Assembly (NCBI GenBank): GCA_014872875.1
Contig: WKFI01000019.1
Location: forward strand, 124,001 to 188,000
DNA: 64,000 nt
From: Paracoccaceae bacterium
GTDB taxonomy: Bacteria > Pseudomonadota > Alphaproteobacteria > Rhodobacterales > Rhodobacteraceae
Reading direction: 5' to 3'
Below the pieces are notes generated by a model that did not search any database, had not been told where the DNA came from, and worked only from the letters and a program-made list of their open reading frames with translations. The position numbers and the translations under genes are program-made. Position 1 is the stretch's first letter; each line of letters starts with the position of its first letter. This document shows positions 51,386 through 59,457 of this stretch, piece by piece.

Positions 51386-51951
51386 CACTGCGTCGAGATC
51401 ACGCCCTGCAAGCTCTTATCCCCCATGTGCGCGATGAGGATATCGTTGTTGCCGTTTATCAGAGCAATTTTGACTGGATGGCCCTGAATCCGCGGCCTCT
51501 GAACTATGTCGCGGTTGGCGCCATGGGCCAGGCATCGTCGCACGGTTTGGGGCTGGCTCTGGCAAATCCCGACCGAAGGGTCTTTGTTTTTGACGGGGAT
51601 GGCAGTTTGCTGATGAACCTGGGCTCGCTGGTGACGGTTGCCGGCGCCGGGGTCACCAACTTCTATCACTTTTTGTTTGCCAATCGGGTTTACGAGGTAA
51701 ACGGCTCCCACCCACTGCCCGGTGCTGACGCCGTCGATTTCACCGGGTTTGCGCGATCAGCCGGCTATGCAGAATCCCGAAGCTTCGACGAACTAGAGGC
51801 TTTCCAGCACGGGCTGCCCGATATCCTGTCCGCGCCCGGCCCACAATTCAGCTGCCTGGAAATCATCGCCGGCAACCCCTATCCGAGAGACTATGCGTAC
51901 ATTCATAGCGCTGAGGCACGCGAAACGTTCCGCAGGGCTTTGAACAGCTGA
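51382..51951 (+). CDS. ThDP-dependent 2-oxoacid decarboxylase, C-terminal (PP) subunit, ComE-like
   Basis: A 189-residue pyrophosphate-binding subunit. The ThDP/Mg motif runs from GDG (72-74, FVFDGDGSLLMNLGSLVTVA) to N101 (FLFANRVYEVNG). With the preceding subunit it should convert a 2-oxoacid to an aldehyde. Sulfopyruvate and phosphonopyruvate are the known substrates of this type, but no Xsc, phosphonatase or sulfonate gene is in the window. Its stop abuts the convergent LysR gene with no gap. Confidence 0.9.
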   Translation: MTLRRDHALQALIPHVRDEDIVVAVYQSNFDWMALNPRPLNYVAVGAMGQASSHGLGLALANPDRRVFVFDGDGSLLMNLGSLVTVAGAGVTNFYHFLFANRVYEVNGSHPLPGADAVDFTGFARSAGYAESRSFDELEAFQHGLPDILSAPGPQFSCLEIIAGNPYPRDYAYIHSAEARETFRRALNS

Positions 51952-52848
51952 TCAGGGGTATTTCCGGTCGACGTTTTCCCTGGCGATCTCAAGAAACTCC
52001 TGAGCGATGGCCGACAGTGGACGCCGGTTCGACCAGATCAGAACCGCCCGAAACGTCAGCGGGGCCGCGAAGGGAAGCGCCACGACACCCGGCAAACTCT
52101 TGAGGTATTCAGCGCTTGATCCAACCACGGAGACCCCCAACCCTGTGGCCACCAATCGGCAGATTGCATCAGTGGTTCGAGTTTCATATTGCAGCTTTCT
52201 GGTGACCCCCTTGGAGTCAAAGAAATTGTCGATCTCGAACCGGAATCGCGAGGTCGAAATGTAGGAAATGAAACTTTCCTCGGCCAGATCCCGTGCATGG
52301 ATCAGGGTCTTTTCGCTCAGCGGATGACCTTCGGGCACGACGCAATAAACGTCGTCATTGGTAATCATCAGACTGTCGAACGTGGGATTCAGCGTTTCGC
52401 TGGTGGTTATTCCGAAATCATAGCTTTGCGAAACCATCCATTCGACCGCGTCATCGGCTGGACCAATTTCCATCTTCAGCATCGAATCGGGGCGCTTTGA
52501 TGCAAACTGCCCCACCAGATTGGGCGCCACCAGGGTCGAAAAGGTTGGAGTCGTCACAAGCGTCAGCCGTGCATGTCCAAAGTTGCGAATCGCACCAGCG
52601 GCTTCCTTGATATGCTCCATCCCGCTGACAGCTTGGCGGACTTCGGCCACCAACAGCCGCGCTTCCTCGGTTGGCTCAAGCACACGGCCCACTCGCTGAA
52701 ACAACTGGAACCCGACAGCGGCTTCGAAATCCGAGATCAGACGACTGACCGCGGGTTGAGATATACCCAGCATTTCAGCGGCTTCGGTCACAGTTCCCGT
52801 CGACACCACCGTCCGAAATGCGTCTACTTGCTTAAACGTGATTTTCAT
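51952..52848 (-). CDS. LysR-family regulator of the 42-56 kb locus
   Basis: A 298-residue regulator with the helix-turn-helix at about 5-62 (VDAFRTVVSTGTVTEAAEMLGISQPAVSRLISDFEAAVGFQLFQRVGRVLEPTEEA) and an effector domain from about 90. The type that binds arginine/octopine-like ligands (OccR, NocR) has this TGTVTEAAEMLGISQPAVSRLI helix, so an opine-like or basic amino acid effector is plausible. It sits between the decarboxylase and the importer and is divergent from the importer. Confidence 0.92.
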   Translation of the reverse strand: MKITFKQVDAFRTVVSTGTVTEAAEMLGISQPAVSRLISDFEAAVGFQLFQRVGRVLEPTEEARLLVAEVRQAVSGMEHIKEAAGAIRNFGHARLTLVTTPTFSTLVAPNLVGQFASKRPDSMLKMEIGPADDAVEWMVSQSYDFGITTSETLNPTFDSLMITNDDVYCVVPEGHPLSEKTLIHARDLAEESFISYISTSRFRFEIDNFFDSKGVTRKLQYETRTTDAICRLVATGLGVSVVGSSAEYLKSLPGVVALPFAAPLTFRAVLIWSNRRPLSAIAQEFLEIARENVDRKYP

Positions 52849-52896
52849 GGCTGCTCTTTCCAGAACTTACGCGATCAGATCAAGTGGGATCGGATG

Positions 52897-52923
52897 TATA
52901 GCATTTACGCATATATAGCATTT
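52897..52923. promoter_or_regulatory. 17-base-spaced direct repeats in the LysR/importer divergent region
   Basis: TATAGCATTT occurs at 52897-52906 and again at 52914-52923, start to start 17 bases, in a strongly A/T-rich stretch between the LysR gene and the importer. They may be LysR sites or parts of the divergent promoters. Confidence 0.4.
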
Positions 52924-53016
52924 GTGAATGAATTGCATGTTTTTTTGTTGACAGCGCTATGTATCATTTCGAATAGTTTTGAGTATGCGCCCAACCGGGA
53001 AACGTAGGAGGGCCCT

Positions 53017-53868
53017 TTGCAAGGACGAGTTTCGGTGCCAACACCGCGCGCCCAGCGAACCAGAGATGACACCGGACTGGACCTCAGGAGGGTGCGTCAG
53101 GTTTTTTGGCAGATTTCTCAGGCGCTGGCCGTCTTTGCGATCATCGGATACCTGATCTGGCGTGGCGCTGTTGCGATGGAATACAATTGGCAATGGTATC
53201 GCATCGAACCTTTTTTCTACCGCGAAATAGACGGTGAAATATACTGGGGCCCGCTGGTCAAAGGCTTGATCGAAACCCTTCGTCTTGCCTCGATTGCCGG
53301 CGTGCTGGCCATTCTGATCGGGTTTGTGACCGCCTTTGCCCGCCTCTCCAACTCCTTCGCGGGGCGCATTATCGCAACCTGGTATCTTGAGGCGATCCGT
53401 AACACCCCACTGCTGGTACAGCTGTTTCTGTTCTACTTCGTACTGGCGCCGATCTTTGGTATCGACAGGTTCTGGGCCGGTGTATTGTGCTTGGCCTTCT
53501 TCGAAGGATCGTTTGCAGCCGAAATCATTCGCGGTGGGATCGTTGGGGTGGAAAAGGGCCAATATGAAGGCGCCGATGCCATCGGATTGAACGTTGTCGA
53601 CAAGTACCGCTTCATCGTCGTGCCACAGGCTTTGCCGCTTATTCTGCCGCCCCTGACCGGGCTTATCATCTCACTCATCAAACATTCAGCAATTGTCAGT
53701 GTGATTGCCGTTTCGGAACTGACCACGGCAGGTCTCAACCTGATCGCGGACACGTTCATGGCGTTCGAGGTCTGGTTCCTGGTCGCAGGTATTTATCTTG
53801 CCGTGACGATCACCCTGTCGATAGGCGTCAGCCTGTTTGAAAGATCCCTGAACAAAAGCAAACGATAA
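53017..53868 (+). CDS. Polar amino acid ABC transporter permease, first
   Basis: A 283-residue permease of the His/Glu/Gln family, with predicted membrane helices beginning near residue 28 and the EAA-type loop (EGADAIGLNVVDKYRFIVVPQALPLILPPLTG) near 185. LEAIRNTPLLVQLFLFYF is the family signature. The start is a TTG with TAGGAGG 4 to 5 bases upstream, and no ATG fits; this strong ribosome site decides the start. It opens the importer operon. Confidence 0.92.
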   Translation: MQGRVSVPTPRAQRTRDDTGLDLRRVRQVFWQISQALAVFAIIGYLIWRGAVAMEYNWQWYRIEPFFYREIDGEIYWGPLVKGLIETLRLASIAGVLAILIGFVTAFARLSNSFAGRIIATWYLEAIRNTPLLVQLFLFYFVLAPIFGIDRFWAGVLCLAFFEGSFAAEIIRGGIVGVEKGQYEGADAIGLNVVDKYRFIVVPQALPLILPPLTGLIISLIKHSAIVSVIAVSELTTAGLNLIADTFMAFEVWFLVAGIYLAVTITLSIGVSLFERSLNKSKR

Positions 53869-53904
53869 GCAGGGCCAAAACATAACCAACTTGGAGGAAT
53901 AGCA

Positions 53905-54738
53905 ATGAAGATGTTCAAGCCAATCAAAGGTCTAGTAGTTGCCGCCGCCGTGGCGGTCGCCGGTCTCGCGAGCTCCTCGGCACCTGCGAAGGCTGAAGGG
54001 GTATTGGAAGACATTCAGAAACGTGGAACCTTGCGGGTCGGCATGGCCACCTTCGTGCCTTGGGCAATGCGGGACAAGGAAGGCAACCTGATCGGGTTCG
54101 AAATCGACGTGGCCAAGAAAGTGGCCGAAGATATGGGTGTCGAGGTTGAATTTGTTCCGACAGCTTGGTCGGGGATCATTCCGGCGCTGATCGCCAAGAA
54201 ATTTGATGTCATCATCGGCGGTATGTCGATCACGCCACAGCGGAACCTGACCGTGAACTTCACACTGCCATACGCGCATTCGGGTCAGCAGATGGCCTCG
54301 AATACGGAACTGGCTGGCGGCTTCCAGTCAATGGACGACTATAACGACCCGTCCGTGACGATTTCCTGCCGCCGGGGCGCAACACCTTGCAATTTCGCCC
54401 AGAAACGGTTCCCCAAAGCTACGCTTCGCCGGTTTGATGACGACGCGCAAGCCTTCCAGGAAGTGGTAAACGGCAATGCGCATGCCACGATTTCTTCGGC
54501 GCCCAAGCCTGCGTTCTGGTCGGAAGCCCATCCCGGCAAGGTGTTCGTTGCCAACAATGGTGAAAACCTGAGCCGCGGCGACGAAGCTTTTGCACTGCGC
54601 AAGGGTGATGCGGACGCGTTGAACTTCTTCTCCAACTGGATCCTAGTGAACACCTCGAACGGGTGGCTGCAGGAAACCCATGACTACTGGTTCAAAAGCC
54701 AGGAAGCCTGGAAAGATCTGGTTGCTCTCGATCAATGA
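53905..54738 (+). CDS. Amino-acid-type ABC binding protein lacking the usual amino-group ligand
   Basis: A 277-residue periplasmic protein with a signal peptide (VVAAAVAVAGLASSSAPAKA, cleaved about residue 30). The fold begins GTLRVGMATFVPWAMRDKEGNLIGFEIDVA. R113 in GGMSITPQRNLTV is the carboxylate-binding arginine of the family. The position that normally has Asp for the alpha-amino group (D-A-x-x-x-D) reads HATISSAPKP (residues 193-202), with no acid. Cysteines 155 and 162 may form a disulfide. GGAGGA precedes the ATG. The ligand probably has a carboxylate but a blocked or missing alpha-amine. Confidence 0.9.
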   Translation: MKMFKPIKGLVVAAAVAVAGLASSSAPAKAEGVLEDIQKRGTLRVGMATFVPWAMRDKEGNLIGFEIDVAKKVAEDMGVEVEFVPTAWSGIIPALIAKKFDVIIGGMSITPQRNLTVNFTLPYAHSGQQMASNTELAGGFQSMDDYNDPSVTISCRRGATPCNFAQKRFPKATLRRFDDDAQAFQEVVNGNAHATISSAPKPAFWSEAHPGKVFVANNGENLSRGDEAFALRKGDADALNFFSNWILVNTSNGWLQETHDYWFKSQEAWKDLVALDQ

Positions 54739-54797
54739 ACACATAACGGAAGGCGCTTGAGCTGCGCCTTCCCACCCCTGCAGTCAGGACCATCCAC

Positions 54798-55703
54798 ATG
54801 GATCGCAATAGCCCCCCTCCCGCGCCACCGCGCAAGCGGTTGACGATTGTCGATTACCTGCTGTTTGCAAGTGTCATCGGGCTGATCGTCTTCGCGTCGT
54901 ACCGCGTGAATGACGTTCTGGTCTATCACTGGAACTGGTCGCGCGTCTTCGGGTTCATCATCCGGTTTGACGAAGAGACCGGCAGTTGGGTTGCCAACTT
55001 GCTGATGTACGGGCTGGCGACAACGCTGAGACTTGCGGTTTGGGGGACGATTTTCGCGACCATCATCGGGATTCTGATGGGATACTGGCGGACTGTGGAC
55101 AACCTGACCCTGCGCATCATCAGCCGCAGCTATGTGGAATTGGTCCGCAATATTCCACCGGTCGTTTTCATTTTCATTTTCTACTTCTTCATCTCCAGCC
55201 AGTTGTTCCCGGCACTTGGCGTCGATGACATCGACCGCGACGGATACATCGTGAACACGTGGGCTTTCTGGATCCTGTTCGGCGATCCGGCCTTGTTGTC
55301 GAATTTCCTGGCCGGGGTGCTGTGCCTTGCCATGTTCGAAGGCGCCTATGTGACCGAAATTGTCCGTGCCGGAATTCAGGCCGTGCCCAAAGGACAATGG
55401 GAGGCCGCACGAGCCATCGGTCTGTCGCGCACCAATGTCCTGAAGGATGTGATCCTGCCGCAGGCCTTGCGCAAGATCCTGCCGCCAATGGCCGGGCAGT
55501 TCATCACCTTGATCAAAGACAGCGCAATTGTGTCGCTGATCTCAATCCAGGAGCTTACCTTCCTCGCCACCGAGGTCGCCGCTACCACAACCAAGGTCTT
55601 CGAGACCTGGATCCTTGTCGGGGCAATGTACTTTGTCCTGTGTTATTCTTTTGCGCTGCTGTTTGCCTGGTTGGAACGGCGGGCCGCGCGTAGCCGCCGA
55701 TAG
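54798..55703 (+). CDS. Polar amino acid ABC transporter permease, second
   Basis: A 301-residue permease with a cytoplasmic N-terminal tail, then membrane helices from about residue 15. SYVELVRNIPPVVFIFIFYFFISSQLF and the EAA loop (EAARAIGLSRTNVLKDVILPQALRKILPPMAGQFI) identify it as the partner of the permease at 53017. It encodes the second half of the heterodimeric channel. A 59-base gap separates it from the binding-protein gene. Confidence 0.93.
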   Translation: MDRNSPPPAPPRKRLTIVDYLLFASVIGLIVFASYRVNDVLVYHWNWSRVFGFIIRFDEETGSWVANLLMYGLATTLRLAVWGTIFATIIGILMGYWRTVDNLTLRIISRSYVELVRNIPPVVFIFIFYFFISSQLFPALGVDDIDRDGYIVNTWAFWILFGDPALLSNFLAGVLCLAMFEGAYVTEIVRAGIQAVPKGQWEAARAIGLSRTNVLKDVILPQALRKILPPMAGQFITLIKDSAIVSLISIQELTFLATEVAATTTKVFETWILVGAMYFVLCYSFALLFAWLERRAARSRR

Positions 55704-55715
55704 GAGAGCTCAGAC

Positions 55716-56468
55716 ATGCTCGATGCACACGCAAAACCGCTGGTCGAGATTACCGGCATGTGCAAATGGTACGGGGATTTCAGCGCCCTCTTCGACATAA
55801 ATCTGACCGTTCACGAAGGTGAAAAGGTCGTGGTCTGCGGCCCTTCGGGCTCCGGGAAGTCCACCATGATCCGCTGCATCAATCAGCTTGAAGCGCATCA
55901 GAAGGGGACAATCCGCGTGGACGGAGTCGAGGTCAGCCCTGAGCTGAAGAACATCGAAGGTATCCGACGGGAAGTTGGAATGGTGTTTCAAAGCTTCAAC
56001 CTGTTCCCACACATGACCATCTTGGACAACCTGACGCTGGGTCCCACGCGCAATCGGGGGATCAGCAAGAAGGAAGCCCGCGATCTGGCGATGCATTACC
56101 TTGAACGGGTACACATTGCCGAACAGGCGGAAAAATATCCGGTGCAGCTGTCAGGCGGTCAACAGCAACGCGTGGCCATTGCACGCGCCTTGTGCATGAA
56201 ACCCAAGGTCATGCTGTTTGACGAACCAACCTCGGCCCTGGATCCCGAGATGATTGCCGGAGTGCTGGACGTCATGATCGAGCTAGCCGAAGAAGGCATG
56301 ACGATGATCGTGGTCACGCATGAGATGGGCTTTGCCCGCAAAGTGGCCGATCGGGTGGTCTTCATGGACCAGGGCGAAATCATCGAGGTCGCCGAACCCG
56401 AACAATTCTTCTCCAACCCGCAAAGCGACCGGGCGCAATTGTTCCTCAGCCAACTTCTGGGACACTGA
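55716..56468 (+). CDS. Polar amino acid ABC transporter ATPase
   Basis: A 250-residue GlnQ/AapP-type ATPase: Walker [11 protein letters not shown] (near 46-55), Q-loop [13 protein letters not shown], signature LSGGQQQR, Walker [13 protein letters not shown], switch histidine VVTHEM. It completes a four-gene importer in the order permease, binding protein, permease, ATPase. AGGAGAG lies just upstream. Confidence 0.95.
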   Translation: MLDAHAKPLVEITGMCKWYGDFSALFDINLTVHEGEKVVVCGPSGSGKSTMIRCINQLEAHQKGTIRVDGVEVSPELKNIEGIRREVGMVFQSFNLFPHMTILDNLTLGPTRNRGISKKEARDLAMHYLERVHIAEQAEKYPVQLSGGQQQRVAIARALCMKPKVMLFDEPTSALDPEMIAGVLDVMIELAEEGMTMIVVTHEMGFARKVADRVVFMDQGEIIEVAEPEQFFSNPQSDRAQLFLSQLLGH

Positions 56469-56506
56469 CCTTTCCGGTGGTGTCTCATCCAGCGCGGAAA
56501 ACGGAT

Positions 56507-56527
56507 CGGAATTTTTCAGAAATTCCG
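56507..56527. terminator. Inverted repeat between convergent importer and rarD genes
   Basis: CGGAATTT and AAATTCCG pair around TTCAG, 38 bases after the ATPase stop and 9 before the end of rarD. The position suits a bidirectional transcription end, although neither side has a long T-run. Confidence 0.5.
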
Positions 56528-56535
56528 GTTCGGTC

Positions 56536-57441
56536 TCACGCCGGGCGCTTGCGCATTTGCTTCACCAATGACGCGGAATAGACAACCAGGGCCAACCAAA
56601 TCAGCGGGAAGGCGATCATACGGGCCCGGTCAAAGGTTTCCCCGAAGACAAACACAGCAACAAGGAAGATCATCGTAGGTGCTATGTACTGCAGGATGCC
56701 GATGGTCGAGAGACGTAGTAGCTTGGCCCCGTTGGCATAGATCATCAGCGGCACGGCCGTGACGATCCCACATCCCAGCAACAGAACTGTGTCACTTGTT
56801 TGCGCTCCAAACGCGCTGTTCCCGGTGGTTGTCAGGTAGACAAAATACGCCAAAGCCGGAGGCGACAGGATGAGCACTTCCAACATGAAGCCTTGGTTCG
56901 GACCGATTGGCAGCCATTTCTTGAAGAAGGCATAGAACCCCCAGCTGAGCGTCAATCCCAGCGCCGCCCAAGGCAAAGATCCAGCCTCTACCGCAAGAAT
57001 GACAACTGCGAGCGCCGCCAGTGAAATGGCAAAGACTTGCGCCCTGTTCAGACGTTCCCCCAACAGGACGGCGCCCAACAAGACACTGAACAGCGGATTG
57101 ATGTAATACCCCAAGGCAGCATCCAACGCTCGGTCCGCCGAGATGGCCCAGACATAAATCCCCCAGTTCACCGAGATCAATCCAGCCGTCAGCGCGCCCA
57201 TCGCCAGCGTCTTAGGGGACCCAAGCGCTGCCTTGAGGTCTTGGGTCCGCCGCATCAGAACTAACAAAAGCCCGGCAACGGGCACCGACCAGATCACGCG
57301 ATGCGACACAACTTCGGCCGGTGGCATATGGGACATGGCTTTCAGATAAAGCGGCAGAAACCCCCACAACACATAGGCCGTGATCGCAAGAGCCAATCCT
57401 TGCGGTGTATCAGTGTTCGGTGCTGGCTGGACGTCTGCCAT
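56536..57441 (-). CDS. rarD: RarD-type EamA transporter
   Basis: A 301-residue membrane protein with ten predicted helices. The RarD branch of the DMT superfamily is shown by GLALAITAYVLWGFLPLYLKAMSHMPPAEVVSHRVIWSVPVAGLLL, NWGIYVWAISADRALDAALGYYINPLFSVLLGAVLLGERL and IGILQYIAPTMIFLVAVFVFGE. Substrate unknown (chloramphenicol resistance in the namesake). AGGGG precedes the ATG. Confidence 0.93.
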   Translation of the reverse strand: MADVQPAPNTDTPQGLALAITAYVLWGFLPLYLKAMSHMPPAEVVSHRVIWSVPVAGLLLVLMRRTQDLKAALGSPKTLAMGALTAGLISVNWGIYVWAISADRALDAALGYYINPLFSVLLGAVLLGERLNRAQVFAISLAALAVVILAVEAGSLPWAALGLTLSWGFYAFFKKWLPIGPNQGFMLEVLILSPPALAYFVYLTTTGNSAFGAQTSDTVLLLGCGIVTAVPLMIYANGAKLLRLSTIGILQYIAPTMIFLVAVFVFGETFDRARMIAFPLIWLALVVYSASLVKQMRKRPA

Positions 57442-57737
57442 GCGGCCCCTTTCTGTTCTGGGGATTTTCTATGGCAAGTCATCCTTCTTTCACCAGCCCG
57501 AAAAACGTGATGGGGGGCATCACGAAACGTGAAGGGTGTTGAAGGGTGTCAGGGGGACAGCCGGTCTAAATTGAGCGCATTCATTTTGGTTTTTTTGCGG
57601 TCCCATCAAAGAAACCTGCAGCCAAATAGAACAGGGCGGCCGAGGCCCCCGCCCATGCCGTAAATCTTGAAACTCGGACTTTTCAATGGTTGGGGTCAGA
57701 AATCCACTCTGAACCCGAAATAGCCGCAGATTCCAGC
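57442..57737. other. 296-base non-coding stretch with a terminator and a tandem repeat
   Basis: This gap between rarD and the sulfatase end holds a 7-base stem CGTGATG/CATCACG around five C on the minus strand (57506-57524) followed by TTTTT at 57501-57505. This is a good intrinsic terminator for minus-strand transcription coming from the sulfatase. Next to it, TGAAGGGTGT occurs twice in tandem (57530-57549). Nothing else is recognisable; a short open stretch near 57590-57680 on the minus strand has no start codon. Confidence 0.6.
57506..57524 (-). terminator. Intrinsic terminator downstream of the sulfatase gene
   Basis: On the minus strand a 7-pair stem with a 5-base loop is followed directly by five T. 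It is the only stem in the window with a clean T-run, and it lies 214 bases beyond the sulfatase stop codon. Confidence 0.6.
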
Positions 57738-59174
57738 CTATTCCGGGACGTACGGATCAGGTGTGCCCTCAGGTATAGGCGGCTCAGCCTTCAACGACGC
57801 TGTATGTTCGGCTATGATTTCGCCCATTGGCCAGCGCACCCAGAAGTTACCAGGTGTCGATGGGTTGAGCGGATACATTTCCTTTGGGTCATCGTAGAGG
57901 TTGTAGAAGCGCGGAAAGTCAAAGGTGACCAGTGGGTCAGAGCCGAGCTCTACCTCATTGAACATCATTTTCCAGTTTCGCCACTTCACGCCAAAAATGC
58001 GTTTGCCAACATAAACCATCAACCCATCGCGAGCCGACTTTTCCGATTGCCCTGTCAAGAAGGCGGTCTGATCGATGCTGTCGATTACGCGGTCAGTCGG
58101 AACTTCCGCTCCAGCAATTTCAGCAAAGGTCGCATACAAATCCATCATGTGAACGATTTCATTCGACGTTTGGCCAGCAGGCACCTTTCCGGGCCATCGA
58201 ATGATGAAAGGCACTCGCAGTGACCCTTCCAGCCCGGTGAAATACGACCCGCGCCATGGCCCGCTCCACCCTTGATGTCCCGGCAAGAACTCAGACCCAT
58301 TGTCGGAGGTGAAGATAAAGATGGTATCATCCCGGATACCTAACTCATCGACGGTATCCAGCAAGTCTCCAACGTAGGCATCGGTTTGCAAGAGAACGTC
58401 ACCCCATGTGCCCTTACCACTCGCACCTTCAAACTCGCGGCTCGGCAAGACGGGATAATGCGGCAGAGTGTAGGGGATGAACAGGAAGAACGGGTTGTCG
58501 GCCTCTACCTGACGCCGCATGAAGTCAATGCTTCGTTCAGTTAGTTCACCATCGATGGAACGGCGTTGTTCTTCGTCATAAACCCGAACATTGCTTGGGT
58601 CTTCGTCCCGGAAACCTTCCATGATGTATTCGGGCACACTGTATGGGCTGACACCTTCCTCCGCGACTGCATCGAACTGCGGTTGACCCGGCCAAAGGCT
58701 TTCATCGGTCGAGTTCGGGATGCCGAACCATTCGTCAAAACCTTGCTGGTTCGGGAAGCGGCCCTCTGTATGCCCAAGATGCCACTTGCCGAACATCCCT
58801 GTCGCGTAGCCCGCATCAGATAGCATTTCAGCCATCGTGTATTCCCATTGCGTCAGACCGTAGTTGCCGGTCGTTACCGGAACAGACGCGTTACCGGACC
58901 TGATTGCATATCTTCCAGTCATCAGCGCAGCACGAGAAGGGGTGCATTGCGCCTCTACATTCAAATTGAGTAGCCGCATGCCTTCTTCGGCCAGAGCGTC
59001 AAGTCGTTCGGTTGCCCCACCACGAAGTTCGCCACCACCATAAGAACCGAGTTCACCAAAACCGAGGTTGTCCATGAGGATTAGAACAATATTGGGGCGA
59101 TCTTGCGCAAATATTAAAGTGGGCAACAACAGGCCGACGAGCGTCAAAGTTAGCAATCGAAACAAAGAATACAC
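57738..59174 (-). CDS. Secreted arylsulfatase-type sulfatase
   Basis: A 478-residue sulfatase with a signal peptide (FRLLTLTLVGLLLPTLIFAQ). The formylglycine-forming cysteine is C77 in CTPSRAALMTGR, so it belongs to the type I sulfatases that need a maturase, which is not in the window. N-terminal metal residues read LMDNLGFGELGSYGGG; KWHLGH and FTSDNGSEF follow. It cleaves sulfate esters outside the cytoplasm. Its codon use is visibly less GC-rich than its neighbours, and it is flanked by non-coding stretches, both suggesting lateral gain. Confidence 0.92.
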   Translation of the reverse strand: MYSLFRLLTLTLVGLLLPTLIFAQDRPNIVLILMDNLGFGELGSYGGGELRGGATERLDALAEEGMRLLNLNVEAQCTPSRAALMTGRYAIRSGNASVPVTTGNYGLTQWEYTMAEMLSDAGYATGMFGKWHLGHTEGRFPNQQGFDEWFGIPNSTDESLWPGQPQFDAVAEEGVSPYSVPEYIMEGFRDEDPSNVRVYDEEQRRSIDGELTERSIDFMRRQVEADNPFFLFIPYTLPHYPVLPSREFEGASGKGTWGDVLLQTDAYVGDLLDTVDELGIRDDTIFIFTSDNGSEFLPGHQGWSGPWRGSYFTGLEGSLRVPFIIRWPGKVPAGQTSNEIVHMMDLYATFAEIAGAEVPTDRVIDSIDQTAFLTGQSEKSARDGLMVYVGKRIFGVKWRNWKMMFNEVELGSDPLVTFDFPRFYNLYDDPKEMYPLNPSTPGNFWVRWPMGEIIAEHTASLKAEPPIPEGTPDPYVPE

Positions 59175-59317
59175 TCCACTTTATGCAGAAAATGCACGTG
59201 GCGTGGAACCTTAACACTCAAGTATGAGACCGCAAAATGCTGTTTTCAGAACGACGACCTGATCAACCAAGTGCAAGTTGGCAGGTTTCACGTCACAATA
59301 TGTTTTTGCCATGTGAG

Positions 59318-59347
59318 AAACCTCTCGAAGATTACTTCGAGAGGTTT
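59318..59347 (-). terminator. Perfect 13-base stem downstream of the dimethylglycine-dehydrogenase-like gene
   Basis: AAACCTCTCGAAG and CTTCGAGAGGTTT are exact complements around a 4-base loop, the longest perfect hairpin I found in the window. It lies 110 bases past the flavoprotein stop and about 140 before the sulfatase start. On the minus strand the stem ends in TTT then CTC, so termination there is plausible but not textbook. The remainder of the 283-base gap (59175-59457) shows no gene. Confidence 0.55.
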
Positions 59348-59457
59348 GGTTCGGGACAGCCCACCAAAAAACGGCGGTGGGCAAGTGTTGCTTCAATCTC
59401 TACTGCATCTGACGAGAACGAGGCTGCCCTTTGTGATACAATTTCAGAGGTTCCCGG

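Noticed and set aside
57590-57680. Short hydrophobic open stretch on the minus strand (FTAWAGASAALFYLAAGFFDG)
   Set aside because: No start codon lies between the preceding in-frame stop and this stretch; at most a degraded fragment.
57738-59174. Sulfatase metal motif MDNLGFGE instead of DDLGYGD as a sign of inactivity
   Set aside because: I recall whole sulfatase subfamilies with MDNLGxGE and an intact CTPSR site, so it is a subfamily trait.
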